Shown here piece after piece: positions 47,770-58,958 of a DNA stretch of 64,000 bases. Source of the stretch: Sistotremastrum niveocremeum HHB9708 (lineage: Eukaryota > Basidiomycota > Agaricomycetes > Sistotremastrales > Sistotremastraceae). The notes under the pieces were generated by a model. The model made no database searches and was not told the origin of the DNA. It saw only the letters and a program-made list of their open reading frames with translations. The translations under genes were made by a program, and so were the position numbers. Location: assembly GCA_001630475.1 (NCBI GenBank), contig KV419395.1, positions 434,001 through 498,000 of the forward strand. The letters are read 5' to 3'. Position 1 is the stretch's first letter. Each line of letters opens with the position of its first letter.

Positions 47770-48782
47770 ATGTCGTACGCCTCTGTCGCTTCGCACAACG
47801 CGCCTCCTCCTTCTCAACAGGTCAGTTTCATCTCTTTCTTTGATCAGTGCAATTTTGACGCCATTTCCATCCCCAGCCACATCCTGATCACGGTCTCCTG
47901 AATACTCAGCGAGAAACTCCCGGTCTAGTTGACGATACGACCAAAGTCAACATGGCGCCTAGAGATTTCAAAAGCAACCCTCACGTATGTACACGCCGAG
48001 TCATAATGTCTATTTTCTAACATGTGGACAATGCAGACCACCACTTCAGAACAAGTCATCATCGAGCAATATCCTGAATCTGATGAACATGAAGCTGCTC
48101 CCAGTTCATCCAAGAAGAAGGCCGACCGCAAGCTTAAGGCCAAGGAAACGCTTGGAGAGGCTGAAAAGGAGGGGCTTCATCTTTGGGAAGTCGCGAAAGA
48201 CCGCCTGTTGCGTCCTGGTGTTGCTGGTGGTCTTATGGGAATCAGTGCGCAAAGCAGTATCACCAAAGACACCTGATGGCTAATTTCGTTTTCTAGTCAA
48301 CGTTGGCTTGATCGCAACAGCTGGATATCAGTTCTACACGAAGCCAAGTCTCCGCTCAGACTACAGACTCATCGGTGGCTTGACTGCTGGATCCCTGGCA
48401 CTTCTCGGAGCAGAGGGCTACGCTGCTGAATCCTATCGCCAGACGGCCGAAGGACAAGAAGAAGAACGTCGGGCCCGTAAAGAGGGAGCGGTCATTTATC
48501 GTCAATCAAAGGAGATTGTTTTACGTCCCGGCGTTCTGGGAGGCCTTGTTGGTGCGCTAAACCTAGGCGTGCTGGGCACAGTTGGTTACTTTGCATACAC
48601 CAACTGGGATCACCCTCACTGGGATCGCCGGACTGTGTCCGCCGTCACAGTTGGTCTTGTGTCGTTGTGGGCTGGTGAAGGGTGAGTCGTCTTCAAAACA
48701 ACTTGTGCAAGTCTAATGTTTCCATCCATTCAGCTTCTTGGCCGAACAATATAAAGAGAAAGAATACCCTAAGAGGAAGTAA
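47770..48782 (+). CDS. OM14-like membrane protein with a tandem duplication
   Basis: The first part is hydrophilic (MSYASVASHNAPPPSQQ then PHPDHGLLNTQRETPGLVDD) with a Lys/Glu-rich helix (SSSKKKADRKLKAKETLGEA). Two homologous membrane repeats follow: LRPGVAGGLMGI-INVGLIATAGY with LIGGLTAGSLALLGAEGYAA, and LRPGVLGGLVGALNLGVLGT with SAVTVGLVSLWAGEGFLAEQ. Each repeat is two hydrophobic segments followed by an E-Y/Q-Y-containing turn. Pattern and size resemble yeast OM14, a mitochondrial outer membrane protein with N-P-V-x-L and E-G-x-x-x-x-x-Y motifs, but here in two copies. Assignment to OM14 is by recalled motif; mitochondrial location is inference. It ends EYPKRK. Confidence 0.65.
48208..48770 (+). 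repeat. Tandem duplicated two-helix unit within the OM14-like gene
   Basis: Copy one starts near 48208 and copy two near 48531. Both begin with LRPGVxGGL, continue with a first helix ending in GY, and close with a second helix followed by EGY/EGF and a short charged tail. The copies are diverged at DNA level, so the duplication is old. Confidence 0.75.
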
Positions 48783-49069
48783 ACTGCCCGGACTTCCACT
48801 ATCAGTTGTAAAGGACGCTCCCCTTCGTATATTATCATAAGATTGTATAACCACTACTACATTTTAATATCATGATATAAACTTGTCTTATGTGGTGTCT
48901 CCTGCAACCCCGGTACTCTACAATAGTGGAGCGACTTCGTTTGTCGTTGTTTGACAAGGGCCTCTGGAGGCTGTCTTGATGCTACCGTCACCTTGATCGC
49001 CGCTCACAATAGGTTCCGCACTTTCAATAAACTCTAGATTCGACAAGGCATACCGCTGTATCTCTGAAG

Positions 49070-52000
49070 ATGAACGCAGCAGCGGAGCGTGTAAAGGTAG
49101 TTGTATATTGCTTGAGTGAACCTTGCGTCACTGACATTTCTTCGTTCGTTTGCGCTCTTGCGACTATCGATAGGCCGACCAACTCGCGGCCTTGAGAGAT
49201 TCAATGAAGGCCAAAGCCCTCGTCAATGGATCCGTTCCAAACATGAACCATGGGCAAACCAACGGGGTCCTTGCAGCAGAAAGGCTTGCCGTTCCAACAC
49301 AGTCTCGTGATGGTTCCAAGAGATCCAGATACATACCTCCCCCTCCTCCCCCTCGTACCTCCACAATCATTGTTCCAGACTCGAGCCCGTCCAGTCAATC
49401 CATCGGCATCAGGCCAACGGGCCCCTCTCCAGCCCTCCCCTCATTTGTCTCGAATCCTTCTCTCCGACAGTCCCAATACTTCGAGGATCCATTAAGTGCA
49501 TCTAGCGGTTTTATGAGGTCTTCCGCACCGATGCCAACAAATCCATCGTCTCCTTTTTCCAATCATACACGTGTCATACGCGTAAACGGGACTGCCAACG
49601 ATCGCGACGTTTCATTGAAGCGGGACTTCTCAGAAAGTAATGGACCGCCTTCTTCTAGCAATGGTATGGTGAGCGATTCATCTCCAGAGATACGGCGCTT
49701 TGGAAAGAGGCGAAGAGTAAATGGAATCACTATTGATTCCGATGAATCTTCTGGAGAAACACCATCTCTCGATGGTCAAGTTCATCAGACGTCGCGGATT
49801 ATTCGAAAGGTTGCTACACCATCATCGGACTCTCCAAAGCCACCGGTGAACGGTGTGAAGTTACAGACTTGGTTGATTACCAACCCAACGGAATCTCGAG
49901 AACGAGCTACCGCAGCATTTGAACGCACTGGAGGGGATGTAAACGCTGCACGTGCTTTACTCAATGATCCCTCTTTCTATATCGCAACTCCCCGCCCTCC
50001 TCCATTGTCGGAACATCCCTCGAGCTCCCAAGATGCCACAAATGCCGCTCGAGCTCAAGAGCGAGCTTTAGCGAGGGAAAAAGCTGCCAAATCTTCCATT
50101 TATGCGAGACGGAAGACGCTGGGCGACACCCAGCAACCTGTGGAACCCATTATAGTTCCTTCATCACCTCCCAGTCCCCTGACCGTACCTCGCCCAGTAC
50201 CTGGTCGTCGAAAAGCGAAGAAGATGTTGGTTGATTCAGAGTCTGAAGCGGAATGGGAACAGGATCCGAGTAGTGACATTGAAATGATTGAATCGAATAA
50301 TGCACGTAGTCAGCCTAAAGAAGACAGTAACTACGAAGACCAGGCACTCAAGTGGTTCAACAGAAAGGATCCCCAAAGTATTATGGAAATGACAGGTGAG
50401 TTACGCAGTCTTCATTGCCGCGAATTATCCTTACTGTCAAATTCCAGGATGCACCCGGGTACAGGCGGATGCTATCTGTGCAAGACAGCCCTACACTTCC
50501 GTTGCCGACCTTAAGACGAAGCTTGGTCAAGGCAAAAAGAAGGCAGGACCTCAGGGCATCAGTCCGAACTTATTCGACGAATGCGTTTTGGTTTTCGCAG
50601 GATACGGAGCTGTCGATATGATGCTCGATGGTTGTGAACGGATTGGGAGTGATCTGGACCGTGTCATCAAGCGTTGGACAACCCCTGACGAAACTAAAGG
50701 CAAACAGAAGGAGGGTGCCCTTGAAGATAATGGGGAAGGTGCACTTTCTCTTGTTAGCCTGCCCACCGAGAATGTTCCAACGCGGAAAGGATACATCCGC
50801 CAGCAACCTAAGCTACTCTCCGATACGATCAAGCTGAAAGACTACCAACTCACTGGTATCAACTGGCTTAACCTGTTACATTCCAAACACCACAGCTGTA
50901 TATTAGCGGATGAAATGGGTGGGTTCTGAAAGTTTGTCGAAATCGGATACTGACTGCAATCAAGGTCTGGGTAAAACCGTTCAGGTCATTGCGTTTCTGG
51001 CACACCTGAAAGAACAGGGGATGAAAGGCCCTTATCTCGTTGTTGTCCCGTAAGTGCTTCCCAATGCTATATCATGCACAAGCTGATGGATAGACAGTTC
51101 TTCTACGCTGGAGAATTGGTGTAGAGAGTTTGAACGATTTGCACCCAGTATCGCCGTTCAGACATATTACGCCGGCAAGAACGAGCGGCCCGAACTACGA
51201 GAAAAGCTTCGAGAAACTCAACCAGGCAGAGCGAAGGATTGCTGGGAAGTATTGATCACGACCTACAATCTGGTTCAAGGTGATGAGAAAGATCTTAAGT
51301 TTTTCAGAAGAATACACTGGGAGGTACGTGAGGCCTTGTCATTCAATCCAGGACAGCCCTTTGATGACCTCTAGGTCTGTGTGTTCGATGAGGGCCATAT
51401 CCTGAAGAACTTCCAAAGCAAACGTTATACGTCACTGATGAAGATATCATCGAAATGGCGGCTCTTGCTTACCGGTACACCTTTACAAAACAATCTGCAA
51501 GAGCTGGTCGTAAGTGATTCTTCTCCTGAAGAATTCTCAAATATTGACAGTCATGTTGTAGTCCGTGATGAACTTTGCCCTTCCGGACCTGTTCGATACG
51601 GAAGGTGTTACGGAAGGACTTCGAACAATCTTTAATGTTAAAGCCGATTCTGAAACGAGTTTCTTATCGCGAGAACGTGTCTCTCGAGCCAAGAAGATGA
51701 TGACGCCGTTCGTCTTGCGACGGCGAAAGGATCAGGTACGCATCTTTATCAAGCAGTACGATGCCATAATAATCCGCGCGAAAGGTTCTCAAAGATCTCC
51801 CTAATAAGTTCGAACGAATCGAATGGTGTGAGATGACACCAATGCAAAAATCGATCTATCGGGAGAGCTTGAAGCGATCTCGCAAGGTGCTTCTCGAATC
51901 TCAACCCGAAGACGAGGCAGCTGCCAACGGAGTCGATGGCCCTGCCAAAAAATCCAAACCCGTAACAAAGGCCAAAGCCAAATTGGCTTCGGATTCCTCA

Positions 52001-52970
52001 ACAAACGTGTTGATGGACCTCCGGAAGGCTGCGTCTCATCCGATGCTCTTCCGTCGCATGTTCAATGACGATGAAGTTTTGGCGATGGCCAAGCGGCTCG
52101 TGAACGAACCGGAATATCGAAAACGAGGAGCGCTTCTCGACCTGGTGCGGGAGGACATGGAAGTGATGACCGATTCAGAATTACAAGCCTTTTGCGAGCA
52201 AACGAAGGTATGCCGTCGCCCTGTCGTTGGGGTCCAATCATAACCTTTATTATTAGTGTATCCGCAAGTTTGCAAAACCGGGAGATCTGTATCTTGAAGC
52301 CGGCAAGATCACCACACTATTAAAGCTTCTTGAAAAATATCAACAAGAAGGCCGGAGGGTCCTTATTTTTTCTCAGGTAGGCTATTATCTCTTTTCTCCA
52401 AGTTTGTTGCCGCGTCTGACCTCGATATCAGTTCACACAAGTCTTGGACATTCTCAAGGCGGTCTTGCGATACAAGTCTACCAAGTTTCTTGTATTGACG
52501 GGATCCACTGCAGTGGACGTGCGACAATCACTCGTGGATGAGTTCAACGAGGATGACACCATCCCTATCTTCCTCTTGTCTACAAAAGCCGGCGGCATGG
52601 GCATCAACTTGACAGCTGCCAGCGTTGTCATTCTCTTTGATCAGGACTTCAACCCCCATAATGATCGGCAAGCAGCTGATCGGGCGTATCGAATAGGGCA
52701 AACAAGAGATGTGGACGTTGTCAAATTGATTACGAAGAGCACCATTGAGGTATGTAGAGAATTTTCATGCCTGTTCCACAGCTCAAACAACATTTATAGG
52801 AGGACATGTTAAAGTTGGGTCAAACAAAGCTTGCTTTGGACGAAGCAGTTGCGGGAGAGGACAACGAAAGGGGCGAGAGTAACGCCGAGAAGATCATGAA
52901 ATCTACGCTCATGAACACTCTTCGACAGCAACTGGCTGAGGAAGAGAAGAACGATGAAATCGCACAATAA
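49070..52970 (+). CDS. FUN30: Fun30/SMARCAD1-like SNF2 chromatin remodeller
   Basis: The start MNAAAERVK is joined by an intron to ADQLAALRDSMKAKAL. The N-terminal 400 residues are Ser/Pro-rich with a CUE-like ubiquitin-binding helix (LQTWLITNPTESRERATAAF, ERTGGDVNAARALLNDPSF). The ATPase follows: KDYQLTGINWLNLLHSKHHS, CILADEMG-LGKTVQVIAFLA (Walker A), VFDEGHILKN (DEGH Walker B), LLTGTPLQNN and ADRAYRIGQTRDVDVVKLI (motif VI). A CUE element followed by SNF2 ATPase with DEGH is typical of Fun30, which acts in DNA-end resection and silencing. Helicase C reads GGMGINLTAASVVILFDQDF. Multiple introns split the helicase lobes. Confidence 0.87.
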
Positions 52971-53137
52971 ATCACAAGTCAATGGGCCTCAAGAGATCAG
53001 CTATCATATCATATCATTATAATTGTCTGGATGCATCGCTTTCGTTCGCTGTTGTTTTATATCATACAATGTAGAGCTGCTATTACCGTTTTGTCTATAG
53101 AAATCATCGAACTTCCATGGTATGACTCCACCGGTCC

Positions 53138-53887
53138 TTAAGAGAAGACTGAGACGTTTCGAACCAGTCGATCTGTACTGAGACGGAACAACTCATTATC
53201 AATGCCTCGTTCCTTCGAGTCCATGGATACGAGAGGGTTTTTGACAACGTATTCCAGAAACGGGCCCGCGTAAATTTGTCGAAGAATAAACCGCAGGGAG
53301 TCAGTGTTTGGATCGGACAGCATCACAAATTTGAATCCGGATACAGTTTCGAAGAGATGGAGTTTGTATGTTGAGGTGCGATAATTGACGAACTGCTCGT
53401 CTCTGTAAAGCAAGATGTCCGTTGAGTTTGCAGGCTCAGAACAGAGTACGAAGAATGGCGGACCGTCCTGAAAGCTTCTTTATCAGATTTCGAAGAGACA
53501 GGATCACTCCATAGACAAGTTTGGCCTCTTCGTCGAATGAGAGACTGGATGTTGTGGCTTGGGTGGCTGTTTGGGTAGCTACCGTGGCTGGTGTCGGCGG
53601 AGGCTGCTCGTTCACGGCAACCACGATACCCGTGCTAGAGCTCAGAGCTAGTCTAGAGCCAGGGTAACTGGGCGTAGGAGTACCAGACACGTCTCCTTCT
53701 GTCGGTTTGGAATAAACTTCATGCGATACGGCTGGTAGGATGTTGCCTTCCGTAGCGACTTTGGCTCGTAATGATCGATGCCAGTCGTGATAATAGACAC
53801 ATGAGCAGTGTCTAAATGTCGTTAGTGCACGCTCATATTGATCTATTCAACGAACCTGTCAAATATGTAGAGACTGTAGATGGTCAT
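53138..53887 (-). CDS. BET5: TRAPP complex subunit Bet5/TRAPPC1 (sybindin family)
   Basis: The start MTIYSLYIFDRHCSCVYYHD gives the longin-like N-terminal fold. An insert rich in Thr/Pro/Ala (about residues 50-95) separates it from VYGVILSLRNLIKKLSG, then TSTYKLHLFETVSGFKFVML, SDPNTDSLRFILRQIYAGPF, LEYVVKNPLVSMDSKERGID. The latter motif is diagnostic of Bet5/TRAPPC1, a core subunit of the Rab1/Ypt1 exchange complex in ER-Golgi traffic. The N-terminal exon (ATG 53887) and an intron of about 45 nt supply the beginning. The insert is longer than in yeast Bet5. It shares its 5' side with the mitochondrial carrier gene in tandem. Confidence 0.92.
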
Positions 53888-54073
53888 AACCGCGACCAAA
53901 GCAGCGGGTACAGGAAGCGAACGAGGCCTCGGTCGCATTTACGGTCCTCAATCAAACTAAACTTGGATACACATGCATCGAATTACAGAATTATCCACAA
54001 TTAAATACACAAATCACACCTGGATTGCTATGTTGTGGCTACGAGCCTATACTCACAGCGACAGGAATGTCGA

Positions 54074-55146
54074 TCATGAAAAGGCACTTGAAAGCGCCGT
54101 CAAGAAGGTCAACCACCAAGCTCTGTACAAAACCCATACACCTTCCTCATTCACGATCCTCTTGTAGCAGTCGACGAAGCCAAGATAGGGATCTTCTTCG
54201 CTTCTCAGGCCAACGACATCTTCGTTCTGGCCGATGAATTCCACCCCGTCTTCTGGTTCTTCGGTCGGAACTGGAGCCGACCCTGCGTGATTTCGCTGCA
54301 GTGAAAGTCTAGTCGCAATGACCTCCAAGGGGCATAGCACGATTACTGAGATCATTACGCAAATGACATAAATGCCAAGGCGCAAAGGTGTGAAATTCTG
54401 CGGTATTTCTTGTCCGGGCTGGATGTCGGACAAGGAGGGAAGAATCAGCAATCGCACGCCATGAAGGACGACGACGCCATAGAGGATGTGCAGGACCTGC
54501 GCCACTACAAACCCTGGAGTCGTGTACAGTTTCCAAGGGCGAGCACGCTCTGTTGGCGTCAACAAGACGTGGAAGGAGGTGAGGGGATTTAGCCATGGTA
54601 ACCTTCGAGGGGTGGTAATGGCCCTGTTCGTGATGATCGTGAATGGAATGGTCAGAAGAGTAAGAACCAGAGTCCATTCGAGAAGCTCCAGTATGCCAGA
54701 AGCGGGAACGTTGTATCGACCCGGGGAACGAGGGTTGGCGAACGACGTGTCCATCACCAGGGTTGCAAACAGAGTGAGGAAGGCTGATCCCAGCATAATG
54801 GGCACTGGAAGTATGGCATGAGCACTAAATCAAGGAGCAGCCGCCCAAATCGAGCTCACTGGATCCCTTGTACAAGCCCTGCCATCCCTGAACAAGAGTT
54901 AGGAGACATCCAGATAGCGTATAGACCTCGATTCACCTCGATTCTCTTCACCCGCAACAGCATGGCAAAGTAACTCGTCACCACAGGTCCAACATGGGCT
55001 TCCGCACCGCCTTCTTGGTCCAGTTGAAGGCCTTTCGGGGTGTAATTTGCACGAAAGCGCACCAATGTACCAATGAGTGGCACGGCTATTAGACTAGACA
55101 GGAAAATAGAAAATACAAAGCCTAGAACGAAGAGGATTAGTCCCAT
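54074..55146 (-). CDS. Divergent mitochondrial carrier family protein (SLC25-like)
   Basis: MGLILFVLGFVFSIFLSSLI opens a hydrophobic N-terminus. GPVVTSYFAMLLRVKRIE then GWQGLYKGSMPIMLGSAF is the R-x-E-G-x-x-G-L-Y-K-G carrier motif. A second half includes PLEVIATRLSLQRN (P-x-[DE]-x2-[KR]-type signature) and YLGFVDCYKRIVNEEGVWVL followed by YRAWWLT. Several hydrophobic helices lie between. It ends TALSSAFS. Carriers of this divergent kind exist in mitochondrial inner or outer membranes; transported substrate unknown. Two introns near 54805-54955 are required, the second supplying the Met of SMPIM. Its start codon is only 55 bp from the divergent PRKRIP1 start. Confidence 0.72.
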
Positions 55147-55201
55147 GCTGAAGGTAGATGAGACTGCGAGTATGCGCTTATGTAAGCTGCATCAAACCGC
55201 C
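55147..55201. promoter_or_regulatory. Ultra-short head-to-head start-codon spacing
   Basis: Only 55 bp separate the start codons of the carrier (-, 55146) and PRKRIP1-like gene (+, 55202), so 5' UTRs and promoters must overlap or extend into the neighbouring gene. Confidence 0.6.
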
Positions 55202-55948
55202 ATGTCCGCCACCAACGAAGCCGCAGCATCGACAACTACTGTCCCTGCAACCAGTAAACATGCGACTACTGCCTTGGACAAGCAGAGAAATCAGTTGGCT
55301 AGACTACTCAAAGATCCAGCTAAGCCTGCTTTCATTCCGCCACCGCCGAAAGAGAAGACGATACGACCGGCACGAGATATGATCAAGAACGTTCAGGGCT
55401 CCAGTGCCGGAGCAGGCAGTGGAGAATTCCACGTTTACAAAGCTAACCGTCGGCGGGAATATGAAAGGCTCAAGATCATGGAGGAAGAAGCACAGAAGGT
55501 ATGTGAAGTCAATTCAAGATGTGGCCAATGTGGCTGATCATCGATAATCTCGCAGGAAGCTGAAACGCTTGCATTTGAAAAAGCGAAAAGGGAGCGCGAA
55601 GAAGCTGCTGAAGCTAAGACTGCGAAGAATCGGGCTCGTAGACAAAAGAAAAAGGAGCGCGGAGCCCATGGTGGAGAGAAGAAAGCTGGGTCACCAGCGA
55701 GTACCTCTCAAGCCACCACGGATGCGCCAATCAAAAAGCGGAGACTTATCAACGGAAAAGAGATCATATTCAAACTGCCTGGTGAAGACGACTCGTCCGG
55801 GGACGAAGACAACTCCGCTTCTCGACCTGCCCCTCCCGAAAACATCGAGTCACATTCACCAACGTCGCAGCCACCCGAGGCAAGCGCGTCGGAACTCTCT
55901 TCTGTCGCACAATCTCACGCGCCAAAAATCACGATTATCGAGGACTGA
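55202..55948 (+). CDS. PRKRIP1 (DUF1168) family protein
   Basis: Two exons give a highly charged protein. LARLLKDPAKPAFIPPPPKE, SGEFHVYKANRRREYERLKI and MEEEAQK-EAETLAFEKAKR are the family landmarks: a short N-terminal motif followed by a long coiled Lys/Glu helix (AKTAKNRARRQKKKERGA). The tail is acidic with PIKKRRLINGKEIIFKLPGE and ends KITIIED. PRKRIP1 binds the spliceosome (a long helix in post-catalytic complexes in animals). Start ATG 55202 is used; an ORF extension upstream to 55073 would cross the divergent gene. Stop 55946-55948 abuts the stop of a minus-strand ORF inside a TGATCA palindrome. Confidence 0.87.
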
Positions 55949-56296
55949 TCAATTGCCTCGATTTATCGTCATGCTTAGCTGATGTTGCCTTCTTCGTACC
56001 CCGAAATCGAGCGCTTCGAGACTTTCCATGGCCTGCCTTTCTCGAATATCTCGAAGTTGTTGCCGCCATGTATTGTCCTCGGCGTCGTCTGCGAACATTT
56101 GTTCCTCGGTCTCTCCGAGCTGCGTTGAATAATACGTCATCATATTGGCTTCACTCACGGGAGTGTCCATACGCTGCTCTTCCGAGCCCGCAATGTATTC
56201 TCTACCGCCAGACTTGCCTGAGGCAATAATTACACATCGTTCTCCAGCTGTGCACATTCTAGCGCTGTCGATCCCCGTCGTTGAAAGGCCTTCCAA
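55949..56296 (-). CDS. Doubtful hypothetical ORF, 115 codons
   Basis: The frame runs MEGLSTTGIDSARMCTAGER to QLSMTINRGN. Its second half looks protein-like (acidic, MMTYYSTQLGETEEQMFADD, then AEDNTWRQQLRDIRERQAME), but I recognise no family. Upstream (56313-56582) there is another open stretch in a different frame that I could not join. It might be a 3' exon of a longer gene on the minus strand. Confidence 0.4.
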   Translation of the reverse strand: MEGLSTTGIDSARMCTAGERCVIIASGKSGGREYIAGSEEQRMDTPVSEANMMTYYSTQLGETEEQMFADDAEDNTWRQQLRDIRERQAMESLEALDFGVRRRQHQLSMTINRGN

Positions 56297-57469
56297 TCAG
56301 TCGTTCGAAGCATCATCGAAAATCCCGATCTCCGCCACTCAGCGTCGCTCGAGGCCTCATGGGTGGTAATGCACAAAACCTTGGGCGGGGGGAAGACTTG
56401 CCTCTGCTGACGTCTTCAGCCCCGCAAAGGATCGATACTCCACACAAGTCATCGGACCGATATCCTGCGAAGCCTCTTCCGAGGAGTGGTATACCGATTG
56501 ACAAGTTCTTGACCTCACTTTTGCCTCTTTTGTGAAGCCCTGGACGATGGCGGCACGAGAGTCGTAGGAAACCGAATGACATGGTCCAGGTGTGGCCGTC
56601 TAAGCGGCGACAATGGCTTTGTGGCGGGAGTAGAGAGACGGACCTGAAAGATATAATGATGAGTTGTCAAGCATGTCAAGGCCAACCAATGGCCATGTCG
56701 TCCCCTGGGTGAAAAGCAGCCTCACCTCACGTTCATAAGCTGTCAAGCTGAGCTATAGATGTCTGATAGGACTTGGCGGAGGCGACAGTAGTTGCCTCGT
56801 GACATAGAGAGCTAGTACGAGAGTAGAGCAAAGATTCTGGAAAACGTCCGTGGATGCACCGCCTTCAGGACTCGACCACCTTGGCAATTTACTTATAAGA
56901 GAGTTCGGGTGAGAAGGTCAGGATCTCGGAAGTCCGACGAGGATAACGGAGCCGCCGGAATTTATGCTATCGAGGGAAGCCCGCGATGTTGATCATTTTC
57001 ACTTGGCTCTGAATCTCTCAGATGCCCCGGGAGCTCTCTTCGCAGCTGCTCGCCAAGATCTTCGTCTGGTCCTGCAATCGGTCCGTGCGATCCCATATTA
57101 ACTGTCAACTCTTCTTGTAGCTTGTCTACCGCTTCGAATCTCCAACATACTCGGCTCGGCTCTTCTCTTCTTTGCCAGTGCCAGTTCTGGAGGGTCCCAT
57201 CTTTTCTCCGCTGGGCAAACTGCATTTTTTGGTCTTCTGGTCCAATCACCAAGCATCAAACTTTTTTAGAATTCTTTGCGTGCTTCCAATTCCATGGGCT
57301 GTGCCTCTTGTTTAGGACTGTGTTCTACACATAGTATCGGCGGAGGTCATCCGAAACTCGTGCAGATCACCAAATTTCCACACTCGTCATATTTTTGTCA
57401 CTTGTATAAAGTATTCGTATGCGATCTTGTTTACCATTGTGTCCAATCCCTCAACACTTGCATTGCGCT
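56297..57469. other. 1.2 kb region upstream of the Zn2Cys6 gene
   Basis: It holds the possible upstream exon stretch for the minus-strand ORF and otherwise only short frames. The part next to the transcription-factor start is C/T-rich. No convincing gene was seen. Confidence 0.45.
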
Positions 57470-58958
57470 ATGGCTCCCTCACGAGTTACTCCTGCTCGCT
57501 CCCAGAAATCCCCGTCCGACACTGCAGATCCTGCTTCTTCTTCGACCCCCGCAGAGATGGATCATCGAAAACGTCGTCGCAATCGACTTTCTGTCAGTTG
57601 TGTAAACTGCCACCAGTCAAAGCGAATGGTACGATCATGAATTTCCGTCAAATATGTCGACTAACTGAACCAATTGGTCAGTGCGACAGGTATGCTCGCT
57701 AATCTACGTCGTGTCTTGGCAGCGGCTGATCGTCTGCGGGAAGAAAACGACCCTGCTCGCGGTAAAGCCGGTTTCAGATCTTCCTACGCGCGCGCATACT
57801 CACGCCATATCTAGATGCGTACAGTTAGGACTGGTAAATCGGTTAAACACACTAGCCCTCTGCTGCAAGACTAAAACTCATGTTAGACTGGACTGTGTAT
57901 ATATGAAGTCGACGAGAAGGCAGCGGCAAGGTGGGGAAATCGGCCCCTTTATGTGGTTCATCCTCATTTTCTTCTGTAAGCAGCGGAACCCAAGGACACG
58001 AAGAGAACCTGCGCCTGAGAAAGCGCATCGCCGAGCTCGAGAGCGTAGTAAGAGAGCTCAAGCAGAAACCACATCCCCGCTGGGTCGCGGGACTACCTGA
58101 GCGTCCAGAGGGATGGCAGTCACGATCGGGGCAAGACAAGTCAGTCGACAGCTCGTCAGCGTCGTCGCCTGGGAATCCCAGCGAGATACCTGCCCCTGAA
58201 CCATCCGCCGTGGTACCTCTGGAACTGCATCAGCCCAGTATAAATTTCCAACAACCGCCCTCCTTTGTCGACCTCACCGAACTCATGACTGATAATCTTT
58301 TCTCTCCTCCTGGATCGGATGACACCTCTATCTTCTATCAACAAACCCCATCTTCGGCACCAACCATTCCAGTTCGTCCAGTAGCCCGGCGAGCCGAGTC
58401 TTCTCCGACTACTTTCTCTTCTATGGCGTTCGGCGGAGGCCTAACAGATCGTTTTATGCAGCGGATGGTCACGGAATCTCGAGCTACTACGACCAGTCAT
58501 TGCACTTCCTGCTTGGGATTCACTAATCCTGTGTGCGAAGCCTGTCAGAACAGTGCAACTTGCATCCTTCAAGGATTCTGTGCCCACACCATCAACAACA
58601 CTTGCCAATGTCATATGCGTCACCCTTCGTCTACTCATATGGGCCCCTCCAAGTAAGTGTTTGCGGTTCTGGTTATGATTTTTTTTAAGTCTGACATCAC
58701 CGCAGGGAACATTTTGGCCAAGTGTTAGGCTCTTCCTATTCATCACTTCCTCCCGACCTCTCTCTGTTTGGGCAGCCTTCAGCGACTTTCGCCTCAGAGG
58801 AGGTTGGAATGTCCCCTATCTCAGAATTTCCGTGGCATCCTTCAGAGAATGGCCATATGATGGGATCGGATTTGTTGCCCTGGGAGGCTTCACTTCAAGA
58901 AGCGTTGTCCAACAACAACTCGAGTTCCACCGCACAAAGCACATTTCACTGGCCATAA
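57470..58958 (+). CDS. Zn2Cys6 transcription factor, domain assembled from micro-exons
   Basis: Exons 57470-57628, 57682-57689 (8 nt), 57744-57761 (18 nt), 57815-57833 (19 nt), 57887-57930 and 57981 onward join in phase. They give RKRRRNRLSVSCVNCHQSKR, then M-CDRKRPCSRCVQLGLTGLC and IYEVDEKAAASS. This is a C-x2-C-x6-C, C-x2-C-x8-C binuclear zinc cluster. A leucine-zipper-like helix follows (ENLRLRKRIAELESVVRELK). The middle is Ser/Pro-rich, and near the end a cysteine-rich stretch (SHCTSCLGFTNPVCEACQNS, then ATCILQGFCAHTINNTCQCH) could bind more metal. A last intron near 58656-58706 precedes the terminal exon. Target genes unknown. No fungal-specific middle-homology domain is evident. Confidence 0.83.
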
